Positions 62,522-64,000 of a DNA stretch of 64,000 nucleotides are shown here, piece after piece. Source of the DNA: Candidatus Competibacteraceae bacterium. GTDB taxonomy: Bacteria > Pseudomonadota > Gammaproteobacteria > Competibacterales > Competibacteraceae. Every line of letters starts with the position of its first letter. Positions within the stretch are counted from its first letter, which is position 1. Location: contig CP065007.1 in assembly GCA_016699715.1 (NCBI GenBank), positions 1,612,001 through 1,676,000 of the forward strand, in the 5' to 3' direction. Made by a program: the position numbers and the translations under genes. Below the pieces are notes generated by a model. It did not search any database, was not told where the DNA came from, and saw nothing but the letters and a program-made list of their open reading frames with translations.

Positions 62522-63946
62522 TTAGCTGATCGGGGCGACGGACTGGCGGGCCAGCACCACATAACCCATCATGGGCTGGTCACATTCCCGCCGCAGCGTG
62601 GCTGTCGTCATCGAGTGGATTTCCAGGCCTGCTTCCGCCAAGGCCTGCCGCAAATACTCGGCCGCATGGCAATAACGGCCACTGTGATTGATGCGAAATC
62701 CGCCCGGCGGCGCATCCCCCGTCACGGCTTCCGCCGTAAACGCCAACCAACCACCAGGGCGCAAGGCGGCGGCGGCGGCGGCGAACACCGCTTCCAACGC
62801 CCCGAAATACACCAGCGTATCGGCCGAAACGATCAGGTCGTAGGCTTGGAGCCGCCTCGCCAGAAACGCGGTCAGCTCGGCGACGACCAACTCATCATAA
62901 CCACCTCGCTCGCGTGCCTTGTCCAACATGCGCGGCGACAGATCCACACCGACCAGATGGCGGGCATGGGGATGCAACAGCGGCGCGCACAAACCGGTGC
63001 CGCAGCCAGCGTCCAGAACATCCAGACCGGCGGCGGGCGTACCCAACACTTCGGCGATCCGCTCCGCGATGACCGCCGGCGCCTGATAGTTCAACTCCTG
63101 CACCAAATGCTGGTCGAACCCCTCCGCATACCGATCGAACAGATACGTCACGTAGGCATCGGAAGCGCGTACCGGCGTCTGATCCTGCCCGAACCAGGCC
63201 GCCAAGCGATGCTGGGCGATCGGATCGTCCGGCATCAACCGTAGCCAGAATTGCAGCAAATTCAGCGCGGCCTTGCTATCTCCCAATTGGAACACGGCGT
63301 TGCCCAACACCATCCGTGCGTCTTCGGACCGTCCCATGCGATGCAGTAAGCCACCCAACTGCTCGATGGCCTCCTCGTGGCCGGCATCGCAGCGCAGCGC
63401 GGCCTCCTGGGCGACAATCGCTTCTTCAAACTGCCCCAACTCGGCCAGCACCAGGCCGAGGCGGTGGTGGATTTCAGCGCTTGCGGGGCGCCGCTCGCTG
63501 GCCTGGCGGTACGCCTCCAGCGCTTCCGGCAGCCGCCCCAACCCCCTGAGCACCGCGCCCATATTCACGCAGGCTTCCACCTCATCCGCTCTGTAAATGG
63601 TCGCCTGCCGGTAGGCGGCGATAGCATCTTCGTAGCGCTTCTGGACGATCAGCACGTTGCCCAGATTGGTATATGCCGCCGCATAATCGGGCGCGTTGCG
63701 GATGGCCCGGCGAATGAACTGTTCCGCCTGGGTCGATTGCCCCCGTTGCTGCATGAGAATTCCCAGAAAATTCAAGGCTTCCGGGTGATCGGGCTGGGCA
63801 TCGAGCACCCGCTGGTAAAATACCTGCGCCTGGGTCAGATCGCCCTGGCGATGCCGTGTCATCGCCTGATCAAACCATCCGGCCACCACCGTGGTCCGCA
63901 AATCGCCGCCAGACGTTTGATCCAACTTCTTAGCATTGTCGCTCAC
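62522..63946 (-). CDS. TPR-repeat SAM-dependent methyltransferase
   Basis: 474 residues. The GTG near 63946 is favoured because GGAGG lies just upstream; the longer frame starts with TTG. The N-terminal half holds about six TPR units (ALNFLGILMQQRGQSTQAEQ, AYTNLGNVLIVQKRYEDAIA, IHHRLGLVLAELGQFEEAIV). The C-terminal half is a class-I methyltransferase with LDVLDAGCGTGLCAPLLHPH (motif I), VGVDLSPRMLDKARER and YDLIVSADTLVYFGALEAV. The substrate is unknown. TPR-methyltransferase fusions often accompany glycan or exopolysaccharide genes, and the downstream acyl carrier protein fits such a cluster. Confidence 0.88.
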   Translation of the reverse strand: MSDNAKKLDQTSGGDLRTTVVAGWFDQAMTRHRQGDLTQAQVFYQRVLDAQPDHPEALNFLGILMQQRGQSTQAEQFIRRAIRNAPDYAAAYTNLGNVLIVQKRYEDAIAAYRQATIYRADEVEACVNMGAVLRGLGRLPEALEAYRQASERRPASAEIHHRLGLVLAELGQFEEAIVAQEAALRCDAGHEEAIEQLGGLLHRMGRSEDARMVLGNAVFQLGDSKAALNLLQFWLRLMPDDPIAQHRLAAWFGQDQTPVRASDAYVTYLFDRYAEGFDQHLVQELNYQAPAVIAERIAEVLGTPAAGLDVLDAGCGTGLCAPLLHPHARHLVGVDLSPRMLDKARERGGYDELVVAELTAFLARRLQAYDLIVSADTLVYFGALEAVFAAAAAALRPGGWLAFTAEAVTGDAPPGGFRINHSGRYCHAAEYLRQALAEAGLEIHSMTTATLRRECDQPMMGYVVLARQSVAPIS

Positions 63947-64000
63947 TGGCGCCTCCTCAAGCTTGCCTCGACCACGTTTCAACCTCTGTCACTGGCAAGA

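Overview
This is a GC-rich, densely packed chromosomal segment from a gammaproteobacterium. The evidence is the gammaproteobacterial form of several genes: monofunctional RelA with the EFDD motif, HflD, RdgC, NudJ, MnmA and a PyrC of the short E. coli type. The window combines glycogen branching enzyme, a phasin, an uninterrupted glyoxylate shunt (aceA, aceB), glucokinase, a sulfide:quinone oxidoreductase and a CoA-transferase. That fits a polymer-storing organism such as the Competibacteraceae (Candidatus Competibacter / Contendobacter). The lineage is inferred from gene content and remembered family features, not from a database search.

Layout. 1-4190 is a decayed accessory patch. It holds the tail of a CoA-transferase, remnants of a PhoD-like phosphatase and of an HxlR-type regulator, one unknown ORF, and an IS630-family element. 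That element is interrupted by an IS1-family element with exact ends and an 8-bp target duplication, and the IS1 transposase is itself broken by an 85-bp palindrome-ended insert. 4353-9720 carries pyrC, a peroxiredoxin, a P-type cation ATPase and a stray MraZ. 9877-14460 pairs a secreted protein with two fused sugar-binding-type domains with a large hybrid histidine kinase. 14482-18620 holds an SPFH membrane protein, a DUF779 protein and an ExaC/AldB-like aldehyde dehydrogenase with a strongly structured leader. 18622-22058 is the molybdate operon modABCD. 22444-27633 holds a fused 5-oxoprolinase/hydantoinase, a hotdog thioesterase and an AcuC-like deacetylase.

27774-33516 is a housekeeping run: glyA, nrdR, ribD, ribE, ribBA, ribH, nusB. 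33602-36691 holds a metallo-beta-lactamase-fold protein, a TPR protein and two alpha/beta hydrolases. 36932-39973 (minus strand) is the glyoxylate shunt, followed by glk, phhB, a haem-binding protein, nudJ and clcA. 44564-49618 is a complete branched-chain amino acid ABC transporter operon (livKHMGF). 49632-56235 holds an alanine-rich coiled-coil membrane protein, rdgC, a phasin with a clear promoter, mnmA-hflD and relA. 56419-64000 holds a cytochrome-like lipoprotein next to sulfide:quinone oxidoreductase, glgB, a YheT-type hydrolase, an acyl carrier protein and a TPR-methyltransferase.

Functionally, aceA/aceB with the CoA-transferase would assimilate acetate or fatty acids, the phasin would coat polyhydroxyalkanoate granules, and glgB with glk would handle glycogen and glucose. 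The liv transporter and 5-oxoprolinase feed amino-acid metabolism. Sulfide oxidation could supply quinone-pool electrons. No tRNA, rRNA, CRISPR array or prophage was seen. The least explained items are the tandem binding protein plus hybrid kinase, the Bacteroidota-like orphan MraZ, the aldehyde dehydrogenase leader structure, the intergenic cloverleaf at 36803-36910 and the small insert in the IS1-like transposase.
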